Source: Alistipes sp. (GTDB lineage: Bacteria > Bacteroidota > Bacteroidia > Bacteroidales > Rikenellaceae). From it: DNA of 64,000 nucleotides. The translations under genes and the position numbers were made by a program. A model generated the notes under the pieces. That model was not told the origin of the DNA. It made no database searches and saw only the letters and a list, made by a program, of their open reading frames with translations. The stretch lies in NCBI GenBank assembly GCA_017437045.1, contig JAFSBY010000028.1, positions 1 to 64,000 on the forward strand, read 5' to 3'. Below, one piece after another: positions 41,821-50,473 of the stretch. Positions within the stretch are counted from its first letter, which is position 1. The number at the start of each line of letters is the position of its first letter.

Positions 41821-42822
41821 TCAGTAAAATGGCCACGGAATGCTTTCGTGATAACCACATTCTTTGCATTTATACCACGTCTTATGAGCAGCAGTGTAAA
41901 ACTGCATGCTTGCTATAGCCCCACATTGAGAACAATTCTTTTGCGCAGTTTTCAATCTATAAAGTATTCTATAATTATCGTTCATCTTATCATCATTTAG
42001 GACTTTATGTTGATCGATCGAATGAGAATCGGATATAGACATCAAAGTATGCGAACTTGTTCTATATTTTTGCTCCTCGCATTTATAACAATGGAATTTA
42101 ATGCCTTTTATATCATTCTGGCTAATAATTGATTGGTAATTACCATGAATATATACAATCTCTTTGTCATCATACTTTTTAGTTTGGCGATGACCAGTTG
42201 TATTCAAAACAGCCCCACATTGTTTACAAGTTGGATTATGACATACATTTACCTCGTCTGGATTGCTCAATTTTTTCTCAAATGTACTAAGGTCGTCATA
42301 TGACTTTATTTTTAGCTGCACACATACGATTCCTCTTTCGGCATAATATTGCATTACTTCGTCTTCTGGAGCATGAGTTACCACAACCTCTATAGCGATT
42401 ATCGGTTCATTATCTTCATCTAAAAGAACGATATCTGGTCGGCATGCATCTATGTATAATTCTTCTGCTACAGAAGTCGCTTTATGCAATAAGTTTCCTT
42501 TGTGTGTTTCACCGCATTTTTTACATCTCCATTCAATGATGACTCCTTTTTTATCTTTAATTTTTATGGATATAAGATCCTTTAACAATCGCTTTGTTTG
42601 TTTATGCAAGAATGTTTCGGAGCAATGGTTGTTGCCCCCTCCCTTATGAGCAAAATGATCACATCGATGATATTTTTCTCCTTCAGGAATATGTCCTATT
42701 TTTAGTAATAGTTCTTCTTTGCATTCAGGACAATAGTACTTAGCACCCTTACTAGCATTTTCAACATAAACAAGTTCACCCGATGTATTGAGCGCATATG
42801 GAAGTCGAAGGTTTATCATCAT
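41821..42822 (-). CDS. CoiA-like zinc-ribbon protein with putative nuclease core
   Basis: 333 residues. The N-terminus has YCPECKEELLLKIGHIPEGEKYHRCDHFAHKGGGNNHCSETFLHKQTKRLLKD, the zinc and His-rich opening of CoiA-like proteins. A PD-(D/E)xK-like core follows: DACRPDIVLLDEDNEPIIAIEVVVTHAPEDEVMQYYAERGIVCVQLKI. The rest carries several CxxC pairs (CRKCxxC-type, CKQCG, CYKCEE, CSQCG, CKECG), i.e. repeated zinc ribbons. CoiA promotes recombination of incoming DNA in competent Firmicutes, but such cores also occur in restriction or defence proteins. AT-rich and isolated, so likely acquired. Confidence 0.75.
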   Translation of the reverse strand: MMINLRLPYALNTSGELVYVENASKGAKYYCPECKEELLLKIGHIPEGEKYHRCDHFAHKGGGNNHCSETFLHKQTKRLLKDLISIKIKDKKGVIIEWRCKKCGETHKGNLLHKATSVAEELYIDACRPDIVLLDEDNEPIIAIEVVVTHAPEDEVMQYYAERGIVCVQLKIKSYDDLSTFEKKLSNPDEVNVCHNPTCKQCGAVLNTTGHRQTKKYDDKEIVYIHGNYQSIISQNDIKGIKFHCYKCEEQKYRTSSHTLMSISDSHSIDQHKVLNDDKMNDNYRILYRLKTAQKNCSQCGAIASMQFYTAAHKTWYKCKECGYHESIPWPFY

Positions 42823-42838
42823 TTGTCATTTTATTATG

Positions 42839-42846
42839 CAAAGGTA
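42839..42846 (-). promoter_or_regulatory. Promoter -7 box of the CoiA-like gene
   Basis: TACCTTTG on the reverse strand, 16 bases before the ATG at 42822. No matching TTTG at the usual distance. Confidence 0.45.
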
Positions 42847-42889
42847 TATTTAATTTACGACAACTTGTGACACGGAATTATTTTGATAA

Positions 42890-43840
42890 TTATATCATCG
42901 GATCAAACCGTTTGCCTTGATAGCTGTCGCGCTCGATCAATCGTTTCTCGAGCATCGCCCATAATTGCTCGTTGCGGATACCCTGCCAGGTCGGGCCGTG
43001 GTGGTAGCGAGGCGGAGCCTCCGAGGCAAAACGCTCGACAATCAGATCAGGTCGCAGGCGTTCGAGTAGGGAGACAATCAGCTCCAAATAGGCCTCCACC
43101 GTCCAAAAGCGGAATCGTTCGGGATGAGCGTCATATTCGGCCGCCATGGCCGTTCCGCGAAAGAGTTGCAATTGGTGGAATTTCACCGTCGAAAGTGGCA
43201 GGCGGTTGATCTGCTCTACCCCCTCGAGCAGCTGCCCTTCATCCTCGCCCGGAAGTCCCAAGATAAAGTGTCCCCCGACATGCAGCCCACGCTCGGCCGC
43301 CATCCGTACGGCCCGCTCGGCCGTGGCAAAGTCATGGCCGCGATTGATACTCCGCAGCGTATCGTCGTAGACCGATTCGATGCCGTATTCGATGGCCACG
43401 TAGTGTGTACGTGCCACCTCGGCCAGATAATCCAACTTCGCCTCATCGACACAATCGGGGCGCGTACCGATTACAATTCCATCGACCTGCGGATGGCGCA
43501 ACGCCTCCTCATACAACGCCCGCAACCGCTCGATCGGCCCATAGGTGTTCGAGAAACTCTGAAAATAGACTAAATAGCGTTGCGCCTTGCGGTAGCGCCA
43601 CGCATGAAACGAGATTCCCTCTTCGATCTGTTGCGTGACGGACTTTCCACCACCGCAATACGACGGAGTGAAGGCATCGTTGCGGCAGAAGGTACACCCG
43701 CCAACACCGACCGTTCCATCTCGATTCGGGCAGGTAAAACCGGCATCGACCGAGAGTTTTTGAACGCGGTGACCAAAAAGGCGGCGGAAATAACTCGCAT
43801 AGGAGTTATACCGCCGCTCATCTCCCCAAGGGTAGTTCAT
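42890..43840 (-). CDS. Radical SAM protein of the TIGR01212/YhcC family
   Basis: 316 residues from the ATG at 43838-43840; the open frame continues upstream into the nuclease gene. The radical SAM cysteines are in CPNRDGTVGVGGCTFC, followed by QSFSNTYGPIERL, GTRPDCVDEAKLDYL, YVAIEYGIESVYDDTLRSINRGHDFATAERAV and HFILGLPGEDEGQLL, all typical of this conserved, poorly characterised family. A tRNA-linked role has been suggested for such proteins but is not proven. It follows the nuclease gene by 7 bases. Confidence 0.9.
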   Translation of the reverse strand: MNYPWGDERRYNSYASYFRRLFGHRVQKLSVDAGFTCPNRDGTVGVGGCTFCRNDAFTPSYCGGGKSVTQQIEEGISFHAWRYRKAQRYLVYFQSFSNTYGPIERLRALYEEALRHPQVDGIVIGTRPDCVDEAKLDYLAEVARTHYVAIEYGIESVYDDTLRSINRGHDFATAERAVRMAAERGLHVGGHFILGLPGEDEGQLLEGVEQINRLPLSTVKFHQLQLFRGTAMAAEYDAHPERFRFWTVEAYLELIVSLLERLRPDLIVERFASEAPPRYHHGPTWQGIRNEQLWAMLEKRLIERDSYQGKRFDPMI

Positions 43841-43847
43841 CACCTGC

Positions 43848-46433
43848 TTACAAGCCCCAATCCGAGGCGTTGAAGGTGTTCTTCGGTGCGTTGGGCACGT
43901 TACCGAAGTAGACAAAGCCCGTCTTCTTCTCCAGATCGGCCACCGACATGGCAAAGGTCGAGAGGGCCGGCAGCGAGGTCCAGTCTTTGTGCTCCATCAT
44001 CACGGCAATGCACTCCAACTCATCGGCCGAGCAGTTACCCACCCATTTCTGGACACCCTTCTTGGCGCGCAACATCACCATGTAGTAGTGGGTCGGGATC
44101 TTCGTACCGCTTACGATCTCCTTACCATTGGCCTTATCCCAATAGCAACCATAGACGGCATAGGTGGTGTCCGAACGCGACTCCCATTGGGCATCCATGA
44201 CACCATCGACCTTACCCCAGTCGCCCGAGTTGAAGTTCGAGATCTGCGGCGCGATATTCGAATAGTAGAAGACCTGCTTATTGACCAAACCACTCGACGT
44301 TACACCGGCATGGCGGTTATTCGAGGCCAGCATGTGACCGCGCGAATAACCCGACCACTTTCCGGGCTGCGTAAAGTCGAAGTTCGGGTCGGTCTTATAG
44401 TCATCCGTTCGACCGTGTGTACCCTTGATGTAGAACGTATGCAACGGGGCTGCCACCCACATCGGGCACATCTTATCCTTACTGTAACATACCGAGTAGT
44501 TACGAGCCTTATTACCATTCGAGTACTTGGCATCGGTGATGTGCCACGTGTAGTAGTAGTCGCCACTCTTCTCGATCGTCTCGGGAAGCTCGGCCCAACC
44601 GGCTACAAGCGTCTTGGCATTGTCAGGGACATCGGGGGTTTCGCCACCACCCGTATCACCACCACCGCTGTCATCACCACCCTCTACGGGCGAGAGGTTC
44701 TCGTAAGCCGTACCCGCAGCGTTGAGCTTGAAGAGCATCGGGCGAGCTCCGGCTCCGGTGCTTGCAATGGCATTACCGTAGTTCGCATCCCACTGCATCC
44801 ACTTCTGCTTATCGACGTTCATCACAGTCCAGGTGCCATCCGACTCCTTGCTGATCGTCCAATTATAGCTCAACTCGCTGTTCGTGAGCGTTGCATCGGT
44901 GTTAAACGAATTGTAGGTACCCTTCATGGCGTAGTATTTGCCATCCGAACCCTTGATCGTGTATTGACCTGTGGTCGAGGTAGCCTCGATCGTCCACTCG
45001 GCATCGCTATTGCCCGCAGCGGTCACGGCGTGATCTGCGACGGTGACATCCTTCGAGAGGATGTAGTAGGTGGCAGCAGGCGTAGCTGCTTTATACACGC
45101 CATCAACCTTCCAGATGAGCATATACTTGCCGGCCATCTCGTCCGCACCAGGGGTCGGAGGTGTCGGAGGCGTCGGATCATCACCGCCACCACCGGTCGA
45201 ACCCGCGCCAACCAACTCATAGGCCGTACCCGCAGCGTTGAGCTTGTAGGCCGAGAGGAAGAGACCGCGCTCGTCGGGATAGACGCCAAACGACGAGTAG
45301 GCCGTATCGTACTGCAACGTCTTGTTCATCGTCACGTTCAACATGCTCCACGTGCCATCCGCACGCTGCGTAAAGCTCCACAGATAGCCCTCCGTGCCGG
45401 CATCGGCCGAGACGTTGAACGAGTTGTAGGTTCCGGTCATGTAGTAGTAGCGATTGTCGGCACCCAGCAACGTGTATTGGCCCTTCGTAGCCGACTCGGT
45501 GATCGTCCAAGCGAGGGCATTCGACGTAGCATCGGCCGCAATCGTCTCATTGCCGACAGTCAGATTGGTGCCCGGCAGATAGCCATAATTCTTCTCGGCA
45601 GCCAGCGGCGAAGCAGCCAGCGGGCCGGCGTCGGTCGTCACCACAAAGAGATACTTACCGGCACCCGGGAACTCGGTCTTTACAGGCTCATCGCCACCGC
45701 CACCCGAAGCAGCGGCCTGCTTGAGCGTAAACGAGGTGGTCAAATCACCATAGGTCAGGTTGATCGTAGCCGTGCGCGCTGCACCCGTATTGGCCTCATA
45801 GGTTACCGGAATCGAGGCCGTCAGCACGGTCTCGCCCTTGCTGTTCTTCTCCGTGCTACCCGAAGTCGTGCTACCCACCACAGCCCACGCAGCCGACGAG
45901 GTAGCCGTTACGCTACCCGACGAGGGGTTGGTCAGGTGGTACTCGATGGCCACTGAGCCGGCAGCCGCCTCCACCGAGGCCGATGCAGCCGTCAGTTGCA
46001 ACGAAGGTTTCGCCTCCTCCACAACACCCGAGGCCGGTTGACGAATCGTCAAGGCCACCTCGTGCTTGCCGGCATAGGTGATCGTCAGCGTCGCCGTACG
46101 CGCAGCACCCTTGTTGGACGCAACCGTGTAGTTGATCTTGGCCGTGAGCATCGGCAGCCCCTGCGGGCTGGTGCCCATCGTACCCAGCGTAGAGAGCTGC
46201 GGACGCAACCACGTCGCATCACTCTCGGCCGTAGCAATCACATCGGCACTCAAGGGATAGATCACCTGATAGGTAATCGTACCCTCGGTGGCATTGCTGC
46301 TCGGCAGTTGGATATCCGTGTTACACGTAACACCCAACTGGGGGGTCGTGTCCACGAAGAGCTCCTCCTCCTCGCTACAGCCGATCATCCACATGGCTGT
46401 AAGCGCAAAAAGCATCGAAAAGATTTTCTTCAT
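43848..46433 (-). CDS. Multidomain surface lipoprotein with BACON domains and NUC1-type DNA/RNA endonuclease
   Basis: 861 residues. Lipoprotein signal (ALTAMWMIGC, Cys19). Two BACON-like beta-sandwich domains (about 30-140 and 140-245), with the repeated GAARTATxxxTYG pattern. Two homologous modules of about 130-150 residues follow (about 258-410 and 430-585), each with YYxMxGTYNSFN and a closing LNAAGTAYE. A C-terminal DNA/RNA non-specific endonuclease (about 615-861) has YSRGHMLASNNRH (His700) and YSNIAPQ. The usual DRGH is SRGH here. Short Thr/Pro/Gly linkers (GGGGDDPTPPTPPTPGAD) separate the domains. It probably digests extracellular nucleic acid at the cell surface. It lies in an operon with dtd, rluA and cdd. 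Confidence 0.9.
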   Translation of the reverse strand: MKKIFSMLFALTAMWMIGCSEEEELFVDTTPQLGVTCNTDIQLPSSNATEGTITYQVIYPLSADVIATAESDATWLRPQLSTLGTMGTSPQGLPMLTAKINYTVASNKGAARTATLTITYAGKHEVALTIRQPASGVVEEAKPSLQLTAASASVEAAAGSVAIEYHLTNPSSGSVTATSSAAWAVVGSTTSGSTEKNSKGETVLTASIPVTYEANTGAARTATINLTYGDLTTSFTLKQAAASGGGGDEPVKTEFPGAGKYLFVVTTDAGPLAASPLAAEKNYGYLPGTNLTVGNETIAADATSNALAWTITESATKGQYTLLGADNRYYYMTGTYNSFNVSADAGTEGYLWSFTQRADGTWSMLNVTMNKTLQYDTAYSSFGVYPDERGLFLSAYKLNAAGTAYELVGAGSTGGGGDDPTPPTPPTPGADEMAGKYMLIWKVDGVYKAATPAATYYILSKDVTVADHAVTAAGNSDAEWTIEATSTTGQYTIKGSDGKYYAMKGTYNSFNTDATLTNSELSYNWTISKESDGTWTVMNVDKQKWMQWDANYGNAIASTGAGARPMLFKLNAAGTAYENLSPVEGGDDSGGGDTGGGETPDVPDNAKTLVAGWAELPETIEKSGDYYYTWHITDAKYSNGNKARNYSVCYSKDKMCPMWVAAPLHTFYIKGTHGRTDDYKTDPNFDFTQPGKWSGYSRGHMLASNNRHAGVTSSGLVNKQVFYYSNIAPQISNFNSGDWGKVDGVMDAQWESRSDTTYAVYGCYWDKANGKEIVSGTKIPTHYYMVMLRAKKGVQKWVGNCSADELECIAVMMEHKDWTSLPALSTFAMSVADLEKKTGFVYFGNVPNAPKNTFNASDWGL

Positions 46434-46451
46434 AGCTGTTTGGTATTATTT

Positions 46452-46901
46452 TTATCTGTTTTTTGAATCCATACAAATCGTAACCGGACCATCGTTTATG
46501 AGGGCAATCTGCATATCGGCACCAAATTGTCCCGTTGCCACCCGGTGACCCAAAAGTTCCTCAACCCGCGCCACAAACTGTTCGTACATCGGACGCGACA
46601 CGGCCTCGGGCGCAGCAGCAATGTAGCTCGGACGATTGCCCTTGCGGGTCGAGGCCAAGAGCGTAAATTGGCTCACCACCATCACCTCGCCCCCAACCTG
46701 CTGCACATCGAGGTTCATCACCCCGGCCTCATCGTCGAAGATGCGCATCTTGACGATCTTTTGGGCCAGATACTCCAGATCCTCCTCCGTATCGTCGTGC
46801 GTCACCCCCAATAGGACGACCATACCCGCACCGATCTGCGAGTAGCAAGCCCCCTCGATCGTGAGTTGGGCCTCTCGGACACGTTGAATGACGGCTCGCA
46901 T
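46452..46901 (-). CDS. dtd: D-aminoacyl-tRNA deacylase
   Basis: 149 residues, full family length. It starts MRAVIQRVREAQLTIEG and has the two invariant motifs VVSQFTLLASTRKGNRPSY and INDGPVTICMDS. It hydrolyses D-amino acids (and glycine mischarged on tRNA-Ala) from tRNA. It is separated by 3 bases from rluA upstream and by 18 bases from the nuclease gene downstream. Confidence 0.97.
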   Translation of the reverse strand: MRAVIQRVREAQLTIEGACYSQIGAGMVVLLGVTHDDTEEDLEYLAQKIVKMRIFDDEAGVMNLDVQQVGGEVMVVSQFTLLASTRKGNRPSYIAAAPEAVSRPMYEQFVARVEELLGHRVATGQFGADMQIALINDGPVTICMDSKNR

Positions 46902-46904
46902 CGG

Positions 46905-47591
46905 CTACAACGTTTCAAAGTGAGCCCACAAATTATCCCCCTTGGGCACGGGAGCTGTCACCTCCACCCACTCGTGACGCACGGGGTGGTCGAAGCCAAT
47001 ACGACGCGAGTGGAGCGAGATGCCGCCACCGGCAATCGAGCGTTTGGCTCCATACTTCAAATCGCCACGAATCGGGCAACCAATAGCCGAAAGCTGGGCA
47101 CGAATCTGGTGGTGGCGACCCGTCAAGAGTTCCACCTCGAGCAGGGTGTAGTGCGTTCCGGCACCGATCATCTCATAATTGAGCCTTCCCTCTTTGGCAT
47201 CCCCCTTCGGTTTGGCATAGGCGCGGGAGCGATTCGTTCGTCCGTCGCGCAGGATGTAGTGGCGCAGCGACCCGCGCTCCGCCTCGGGACGCTCCTCGAC
47301 CAACGCCCAATAGTACTTCTTGATCGCCCCGCCCCGGATCATCTCGTTCAGGCGGGTCAAGGCCTTCGAGGTCTTGGCAAAGAGCACGGCACCACTGACC
47401 GGACGGTCGATGCGGTGCACCACTCCCAGAAACACCTGGCCGGGCTTGGCATCCCGCGCCTTCAAATAGGCCTTGATTTGATCCTCAAGGGCACTTTCGC
47501 CCGAAGGGTCGGGTTGCACCAGATCTCCGCTGTGCTTATTGACCACCAACAGGTGGTTGTCTTCGTAGAGAATATCGTCGGGCGAGAACAT
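46905..47591 (-). CDS. RluA-family RNA pseudouridine synthase
   Basis: 228 residues. The catalytic motif VVHRIDRPVSGAVLFAKTSKAL contains the RxD aspartate, and LLTGRHHQIRAQLSAIGCPIRGDLKYG is the second family motif. There is no S4 domain, so it belongs to the short RluA class. The RNA target (tRNA or 23S rRNA) cannot be told. Confidence 0.94.
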   Translation of the reverse strand: MFSPDDILYEDNHLLVVNKHSGDLVQPDPSGESALEDQIKAYLKARDAKPGQVFLGVVHRIDRPVSGAVLFAKTSKALTRLNEMIRGGAIKKYYWALVEERPEAERGSLRHYILRDGRTNRSRAYAKPKGDAKEGRLNYEMIGAGTHYTLLEVELLTGRHHQIRAQLSAIGCPIRGDLKYGAKRSIAGGGISLHSRRIGFDHPVRHEWVEVTAPVPKGDNLWAHFETL

Positions 47592-47597
47592 CGGTCG

Positions 47598-48053
47598 TTA
47601 GAGGATAAAGGTGAAGGGCAGCAACAACTCGGTCGAACGCACCACGCTGGCCGAACCGCCACCAAACATAATGACACGAATAGGCGACTGCTGACGACGC
47701 TCCACATCGACCAACACCTGGCGACACTGCCCACAAGGGTAGCACTCGCGCGCTGAAGGGTTGGAGGCGATGGCCAAAGCCACAATCGGATCATCGGCAT
47801 AGTTAGCCTGGGCATAAAACAGCAACGACCGCTCGGCACACAGACCGGCGGGGAAGACCTCGCTCTCGGAGTTGCTGCCATGCAAAATTCGCCCACTACG
47901 CAGGCGTGCAGCTGCACCCACCTGGAAGCGCGAATAGGGGGCATAGGCCTTTTGGGTGGCCTTTTGAGCCTCCTCGACCAACACCCGATCCTCGGCCGAA
48001 AGCTCCTCGACCGAGGCGTAATGCTCGTATGCAAAAGTAAATTGCTTCTCCAT
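47598..48053 (-). CDS. cdd: Cytidine deaminase
   Basis: 151 residues with YAPYSRFQVGAAARLRSGRILHGSNSESEVFPAGLCAERSLLF and the zinc ligands CAE (proton-shuttling Glu) and PCGQC. It deaminates cytidine and deoxycytidine for pyrimidine salvage. It is the first gene of the cdd-rluA-dtd-nuclease-radical SAM operon. A deaminase upstream of a secreted nuclease fits salvage of scavenged nucleosides. Confidence 0.95.
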   Translation of the reverse strand: MEKQFTFAYEHYASVEELSAEDRVLVEEAQKATQKAYAPYSRFQVGAAARLRSGRILHGSNSESEVFPAGLCAERSLLFYAQANYADDPIVALAIASNPSARECYPCGQCRQVLVDVERRQQSPIRVIMFGGGSASVVRSTELLLPFTFIL

Positions 48054-48081
48054 AGCCGTTTGCTTTTACCTGTAAAGTGAA

Positions 48082-48110
48082 CAAAGATAATGAAAAAAAT
48101 GCAATTGCAA
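48082..48110 (-). promoter_or_regulatory. Promoter of the cdd operon
   Basis: TATCTTTG on the reverse strand (48082-48089) with TTG about 18 bases upstream (48108-48110). It ends about 30 bases before the cdd start. Confidence 0.6.
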
Positions 48111-48141
48111 GGTCTAAAACACGGGAAAAACAACAAAAAAA

Positions 48142-48179
48142 GTGGAGGCGCGCCCGATTCTTCGGATACACGCCTCCAC
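48142..48179 (-). terminator. Intrinsic terminator of the SIMPL-domain gene
   Basis: GTGGAGGCG (48142-48150) pairs with CGCCTCCAC (48171-48179). On the reverse strand the stem is followed by a seven-base T run and further T-rich sequence, 18 bases after the stop at 48198. Confidence 0.75.
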
Positions 48180-48197
48180 CTGTCGCAAAAAATCCAA

Positions 48198-48902
48198 CTA
48201 TTCGAGGATAAATTTCGCCTGCAGGCGATAATTCAGACGGATTGTCTGAAATTCCAGATTCTCCTGCTCCACATCTTCTTCAAATTCGACAAACTCGGCG
48301 ACATTACTAACGCGGGTCATCTTGGCCGCTGCGCCATAAGCAACCATCACCGGTTCACGACTTCCATCATAAATGTAGAAACATTTGCCCACCTGCTGAC
48401 CGATGGCAGCCGCCAACTCTTCGGCCTTCTGCTTGGCTGCCCGCATCGCCTCGGCACGCACCTCGGCTCCAAGCTGCTCGATCTTCGAGTGCGAAACTCG
48501 CTCGACCTCGACCTGCGAGATACCCAGCTCGTCGAGGGCTCGCCAGACGCGTGCCACCGTCGGGGCATCGTGCAATTCGAGCTGATATTTGGCCGTCGCC
48601 AGCGCCGTATTGCGTTTGAAGTAGGCACTACTCAAATCGACCATCTTCAGCTGTTTAGCAACATCAATATGCAACTTCTTAAGAGCTGCCAACATCGCTC
48701 GCTGCTGCTCATCGACCGTGATTTTGCCCTTCGAATCGCGTTCGGTAATCGTAATCGAGAGGAAGATCTCGTCGGGGGCTATTTCTCGTTCGGCCGAACC
48801 ATTGACCTGTACAAAACTCGGATAGGCCTCTTGGGTCTGTGCCATCGCAGCACCCGCAACCACGAGCGCAACGGCCATCATCATCATTTTCATCGCTTTC
48901 AT
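48198..48902 (-). CDS. SIMPL-domain (DUF541) periplasmic protein
   Basis: 234 residues; signal peptide KMMMMAVALVVAGAAMAQ. The body has FVQVNGSAEREIAPDEIFLSITITERD, LKKLHIDVAKQLKMVDLSSAYFKRN, LELHDAPTVARVWRALDELGISQVEVERVSHSKIEQLGAEVRAEAMRAAKQKAEELAAAIGQQVGKCFYIYDGS, the standard pattern of SIMPL/DUF541 proteins such as the oxidative-stress-linked YggE. It is a periplasmic protein of unclear biochemistry. Monocistronic: hairpins lie on both sides. Confidence 0.9.
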   Translation of the reverse strand: MKAMKMMMMAVALVVAGAAMAQTQEAYPSFVQVNGSAEREIAPDEIFLSITITERDSKGKITVDEQQRAMLAALKKLHIDVAKQLKMVDLSSAYFKRNTALATAKYQLELHDAPTVARVWRALDELGISQVEVERVSHSKIEQLGAEVRAEAMRAAKQKAEELAAAIGQQVGKCFYIYDGSREPVMVAYGAAAKMTRVSNVAEFVEFEEDVEQENLEFQTIRLNYRLQAKFILE

Positions 48903-48939
48903 CGTTTCATCAATTTTATCAGATTACACATCTACAAAG

Positions 48940-48980
48940 AAAACGCCGAAGTGGCTTTTTTATTGCCCCTCCGGCGTTTT
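48940..48980 (-). terminator. Intrinsic terminator after rlmD
   Basis: AAAACGCCG (48940-48948) and CGGCGTTTT (48972-48980) form a stem with a T-rich interior, 19 bases after the rlmD stop. Confidence 0.55.
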
Positions 48981-48999
48981 TCGGGTGGCTGCGTCCGAA

Positions 49000-50409
49000 T
49001 TAACGACGCACCAACTTCACCACATTTTCGACATGGTGCGTATGCGGGAACATATCGACCGGCTGAACGGCCACAACCCGATAATCGGCATCGAGCAGTG
49101 CCAAATCGCGCGCCTGCGTGGCGGGATTGCAGCTCACATAGACGATGCGGTCGGGAGCAGCTCGGCGGATCACCTCCAACACCGGCTCATCGACACCGGC
49201 ACGCGGCGGGTCAAGGATGATCACCTCGGGATGACCATTCTCGGCTACAAAGCTGTCGCTCAGGACATTCTTCATGTCACCGGCATAGAAAACCGTGTTG
49301 TCGATTTGGTTGATGGCGGAGTTGATCTTGGCATCTTCGATCGCCTCGGCCACATACTCCACACCGAGCACCTTGGCACAACGGCGGGCGCAGAAATTGG
49401 CAATCGTACCCGTACCCGTATAGAGGTCATAGAGCGTATCGGTCGGCTGCAGATCGGCAAACTCACGAGCCACCTTATAGAGTTCGTAAGCCTGCTTCGA
49501 GTTGGTCTGGTAGAAGCTCTTGGGACCCACCTTGAAGTGCAACCCCTCCATCTGCTCTAAAATATGGTCCTTGCCGTAGTAGCAGACATGCTCCAAATCG
49601 CCCGTCGAGTCGTTCCATTTCGTATTCACGACATAGAACAACGAGGTAATCTCCGCGAATCGCTCTTTCAGGTGATCGAGCAGAGCCGTGATGCGTTCCC
49701 GGTCATCCTCGCCAAAGACCACGATGACCATCACCTCGCCGGTCGAGGCGGTGCGGATCGTGATGTTTCGCATCAAGCCCGTGTGTTCGCGGGCATTGTG
49801 GAAGGTGTAGCCATGATCCAAGCAGAACTGCTTGACAGCCAAGCGAATCGGATTCGACGGATCGGCTTGCAGGTGGCAATGGTCGATGTCGAGCACCTTG
49901 TCGAACATATTCGGAATATGGAATCCGAGGGCGGGCGAAGCCTCTAAATCAGCCCCCGAGGCCACCTCCTCGAAGGTGAGCCAACGACGGTCGGCAAAGG
50001 TGAACTCGAGTTTATTGCGATAGTAGCTCGTCTCGGCCGAGCCCAAACAGGGACGGATTTCGGGCAGCTCGACCTTACCGATGCGGGTCAGCTGGTCGCG
50101 CACCTGCTCGGTCTTGAAGCGCAGCTGCTCCTCGTAGGGCAGGTTCTGCCACTTACAACCGCCACAGACCCCAAAGTGGCTGCAAAACGGCTCTGCACGC
50201 AACGGCGAACGCTTCACATAATTGACCACGTAGCCCTCCATGAAGCGGCGACGCTTCTGACGGATCTGCACATCGACCACATCTCCGGGTACGGTCATCG
50301 GTACGAAGACCACCTGCTCGTTCCAACGGCCCATCGCCTTACCCTCGGCGGCCAGCGTAGTGATCTCAAGCCCCTCTAAAAGGGGGTAGTTCTGCTTCTT
50401 TCTTGCCAT
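49000..50409 (-). CDS. rlmD: 23S rRNA (uracil-C5)-methyltransferase RlmD/RumA type
   Basis: 469 residues from the ATG at 50407-50409; the longer open frame overlaps the divergent gene. N-terminal TRAM domain (about 10-70), the 4Fe-4S cysteines in CSHFGVCGGCKWQNL with a later Cys, the SAM motif YDLYTGTGTIANF, VEYVAEAIEDAKINS, VILDPPRAGVDEPVLEVI and catalytic Cys in IVYVSCNPATQARDL. It methylates uridines in 23S rRNA; Bacteroidota homologues may differ in site. Confidence 0.93.
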   Translation of the reverse strand: MARKKQNYPLLEGLEITTLAAEGKAMGRWNEQVVFVPMTVPGDVVDVQIRQKRRRFMEGYVVNYVKRSPLRAEPFCSHFGVCGGCKWQNLPYEEQLRFKTEQVRDQLTRIGKVELPEIRPCLGSAETSYYRNKLEFTFADRRWLTFEEVASGADLEASPALGFHIPNMFDKVLDIDHCHLQADPSNPIRLAVKQFCLDHGYTFHNAREHTGLMRNITIRTASTGEVMVIVVFGEDDRERITALLDHLKERFAEITSLFYVVNTKWNDSTGDLEHVCYYGKDHILEQMEGLHFKVGPKSFYQTNSKQAYELYKVAREFADLQPTDTLYDLYTGTGTIANFCARRCAKVLGVEYVAEAIEDAKINSAINQIDNTVFYAGDMKNVLSDSFVAENGHPEVIILDPPRAGVDEPVLEVIRRAAPDRIVYVSCNPATQARDLALLDADYRVVAVQPVDMFPHTHHVENVVKLVRR

Positions 50410-50427
50410 AATTTCGATCTTTGCCTG

Positions 50428-50456
50428 CAAAGATAGGGAAAATTTGTCTATCTTTG
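50428..50456. promoter_or_regulatory. Divergent promoter region between rlmD and the MBL hydrolase gene
   Basis: TATCTTTG on the forward strand at 50449-50456 and TATCTTTG on the reverse strand at 50428-50435. The two -7 boxes face away from each other within a 64-base intergenic space, so transcription in the two directions may compete. Confidence 0.6.
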
Positions 50457-50473
50457 CTCCAAATACCCGTTTT

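Noticed and set aside
43989..45956. 655-codon forward frame opposite the surface nuclease gene
   Set aside because: Antisense of the BACON/nuclease protein; Arg/Ile/Thr-rich translation without domain features.
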